NCBI GenBank assembly: GCA_020345785.1
Contig: CP070771.1
Coordinates: forward strand, 4,655,470-4,661,230
Origin: Desulfobacterales bacterium
Lineage (GTDB): Bacteria > Desulfobacterota > Desulfobacteria > Desulfobacterales > JAFDCJ01
Length of the DNA: 5,761 bases
Reading direction: 5' to 3'
The translations under genes and the position numbers were made by a program. Below the pieces are notes generated by a model. The model made no database searches, was not told the origin of the DNA, and saw only the letters and a program-made list of their open reading frames with translations. Positions 4,291 to 5,761 of the stretch are shown piece after piece. Position 1 is the first letter of the stretch; every line of letters begins with the position of its first letter.

Positions 4291-5760
4291 CTACCACCGC
4301 CACCACCATCTTTTCCTATATATAGTTTGATACAAGTCATTCTTATATATGGTTTGATATAAGTCATAAACACGCACGCTTTTTGAATTAGCACGGGCAA
4401 TACTATTGTCAGTCCTTACCTGTAAAATAAAACTAAATTCGTTACCTCTATTGATAAGCTCTTGAACAACATACTCTGGCAGAAATAGGCACCCCATGTG
4501 GGTGGGTACGTTTGGCCATACTAAAAGTTTAAGATCATCATTTTCATATGCCCCGATTCCGGCTCTAATCGATGTGCTATAGTTCTCGGCTATGCTAAGT
4601 AGCTCCCTCGGAATATCCCACATCCAATATATATTACCATCCTGATCAGAGTGAATCTGAAACGTATCAGATGAAATTACAGGAAGCTTTAGAAGAAAGT
4701 CGAACTCGATTGGTTTTTCGTGCGTTATGCCATCTTTGGTCGTAACTTCTAATTTATAAGTGCCGATGACCAATGGATCTAAGATATCAGCGTCAAACTC
4801 GCTAAGAGATAAGGTATCATAATAGGTCCATGAAGCAGCGCTGCGATCAAAACGAGCCCCTTTATAATCATACTCTTCGAAAGTAACAGATGATAAGTTA
4901 ACAACATTTTCAGCCGGATCAATTAGCTTAACGTTGGTCACAACACTACCGTCAGTAAGATAGTCGCCATTGGCATCCTGCATATCAAAGGCCAACACAT
5001 TTATCGTTTTAGTGCATTCATACTTTATGGGTTCATACACTCTGTGCTGGATTGACACCCATCCCAATTGGTATCCCTCCCCCACATCGGGCTTGCACTT
5101 CCCTTCACTGCCTGCAGAATAGATCGCTTGGATTTCTGAAGCGCTTAGGGCGTGATCGTAAATTTCGACTTCGTCAAGGAGACCATCAAGAGATTCGTCG
5201 GATGACCCGAATCCGACCCAAGGTGCGGGACCCAATACTCCGCTTACCTCAAGGCTCCCAACTTCCAAACCATCCAAATACAATCGCATAAAGCTACCAT
5301 CGTAGGTTCCAGCCACATGCTGGAAGACACCCTCTTGCAAAACTTCGTTAACACGAATATGATGCAGATCACCATTAATGGTCATATAGAAATGAAGTTG
5401 TCGCGGCCCGTTTTCTCCATCATAGCGTATTACAGCTTTATCAGCCAGTGTCACATATCGCTGAATCCGGCTAGAAGGTAATAAATTATGCATCACCCAA
5501 GCATCAATTGTTAACGCCTGCAAATTCTCGATGTCCGTTCCAGAAGTCGCCACCAGATCATCTTCACCATCAAAACTAAATGCCCCATCAACCATGCCCT
5601 CTGCAAATGTTGCACCATTTATAAGGTCTCCATTATTTGTACCAATGATATCACGCGCGTTTCCATCACCCGGCCACCAACTTACCAGACCAGGTGGTGG
5701 GTCGAGACAATCCGCGTTACTCTGTGAACCAACAAAAAAGATAGAAACTAAAATTAATGC
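4291..5760 (-). CDS. Secreted LamG-domain protein (N-terminus beyond window; C-terminus possibly frameshifted)
   Basis: The frame is open from the right edge to TAG at 4291-4293, giving at least 489 residues; the first in-frame ATG in view (5595) is internal. The visible start ALILVSIFFVGSQSNADC is the hydrophobic core and cleavage region (after SNA) of a signal peptide, so the protein is exported. Visible residues about 18-222 form a LamG/concanavalin-like jellyroll (PF13385 type): PPPGLVSWWPGDGNA, AFSFDG, LTIDAWV, VAGTYDGSFMRLYLDG and DGLLDEVEIYDHALSASEIQAIY. Cys18 and Cys222 bracket the domain and could form a disulfide. The remaining part looks beta-rich and Ig-like, but I do not recognise it. 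The tail repeats DLYQTIY twice and ends RKRWWWRW. LamG domains commonly bind glycans or surface polymers; the ligand here is unknown. Base composition looks lower in GC than the amidase gene. A terminator follows; the promoter is out of view. Confidence 0.87.
   Translation of the reverse strand, partial: ALILVSIFFVGSQSNADCLDPPPGLVSWWPGDGNARDIIGTNNGDLINGATFAEGMVDGAFSFDGEDDLVATSGTDIENLQALTIDAWVMHNLLPSSRIQRYVTLADKAVIRYDGENGPRQLHFYMTINGDLHHIRVNEVLQEGVFQHVAGTYDGSFMRLYLDGLEVGSLEVSGVLGPAPWVGFGSSDESLDGLLDEVEIYDHALSASEIQAIYSAGSEGKCKPDVGEGYQLGWVSIQHRVYEPIKYECTKTINVLAFDMQDANGDYLTDGSVVTNVKLIDPAENVVNLSSVTFEEYDYKGARFDRSAASWTYYDTLSLSEFDADILDPLVIGTYKLEVTTKDGITHEKPIEFDFLLKLPVISSDTFQIHSDQDGNIYWMWDIPRELLSIAENYSTSIRAGIGAYENDDLKLLVWPNVPTHMGCLFLPEYVVQELINRGNEFSFILQVRTDNSIARANSKSVRVYDLYQTIYKNDLYQTIYRKRWWWRW
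4312..4365 (-). repeat. 27-base in-frame tandem duplication in the LamG gene 3' end
   Basis: Two adjacent 9-codon units (4365-4339 and 4338-4312) encode DLYQTIYKN and DLYQTIYRK. They differ at four of 27 bases, two of them silent. The duplication abuts an AAAA run (4314-4311) after which the reading frame looks shifted. Confidence 0.85.
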
Positions 5761-5761
5761 C

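Overview
The window looks like a stretch of bacterial chromosome, most likely from an environmental Desulfobacterota-type organism. That guess rests on the gene families (DUF362, C45 acyltransferase/hydrolase, amidase-signature enzyme, secreted LamG protein) and on long intergenic gaps full of short-word repeats, a style I associate from memory with that group. No rRNA, tRNA or taxonomic marker is present, so the assignment is an inference.

All four protein genes lie on the minus strand. In transcription order they are: a secreted LamG-domain protein whose N-terminus runs off the right edge (5760-4291); a C45-family Ntn-hydrolase (3825-2737); an amidase-signature hydrolase (2372-939); and the first 71 codons of a DUF362 protein that leaves the left edge (215-1). 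Both complete genes have a clear Shine-Dalgarno sequence. The LamG gene has a good intrinsic terminator (4181-4217), and a possible promoter for the C45 gene lies just beyond it. The C45 and amidase genes could be co-transcribed, because I see no terminator in the 364-base gap between them, but the spacing does not suggest a tight operon. The two enzymes are unrelated in fold and mechanism but both cleave or transfer amide-type bonds. Their substrates cannot be read from the sequence.

The gaps make up about a quarter of the window and are the most unusual part. Three of them carry an inverted pair of arms, and each arm is built from short words kept strictly in phase. The word length differs by element: 8 bases (346-496), 7 bases with a shared 4-base slip (676-882) and 10 bases (3891-4029). 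Each pair encloses a unique core with its own nested complementary segments. The amidase-C45 gap holds 7-base word runs in one orientation only (2631-2744). These look like related classes of phased, palindromic intergenic repeat rather than remnants of genes.

The LamG gene is also odd at its 3' end. It has a 27-base in-frame tandem duplication and ends in a WWWRW tail. A one-base shift at an A-run would instead give a Gly5-Ser-Cys-Phe ending resembling glycine-linker/Cys C-terminal sorting tails, which suggests a recent frameshift or a sequencing error.
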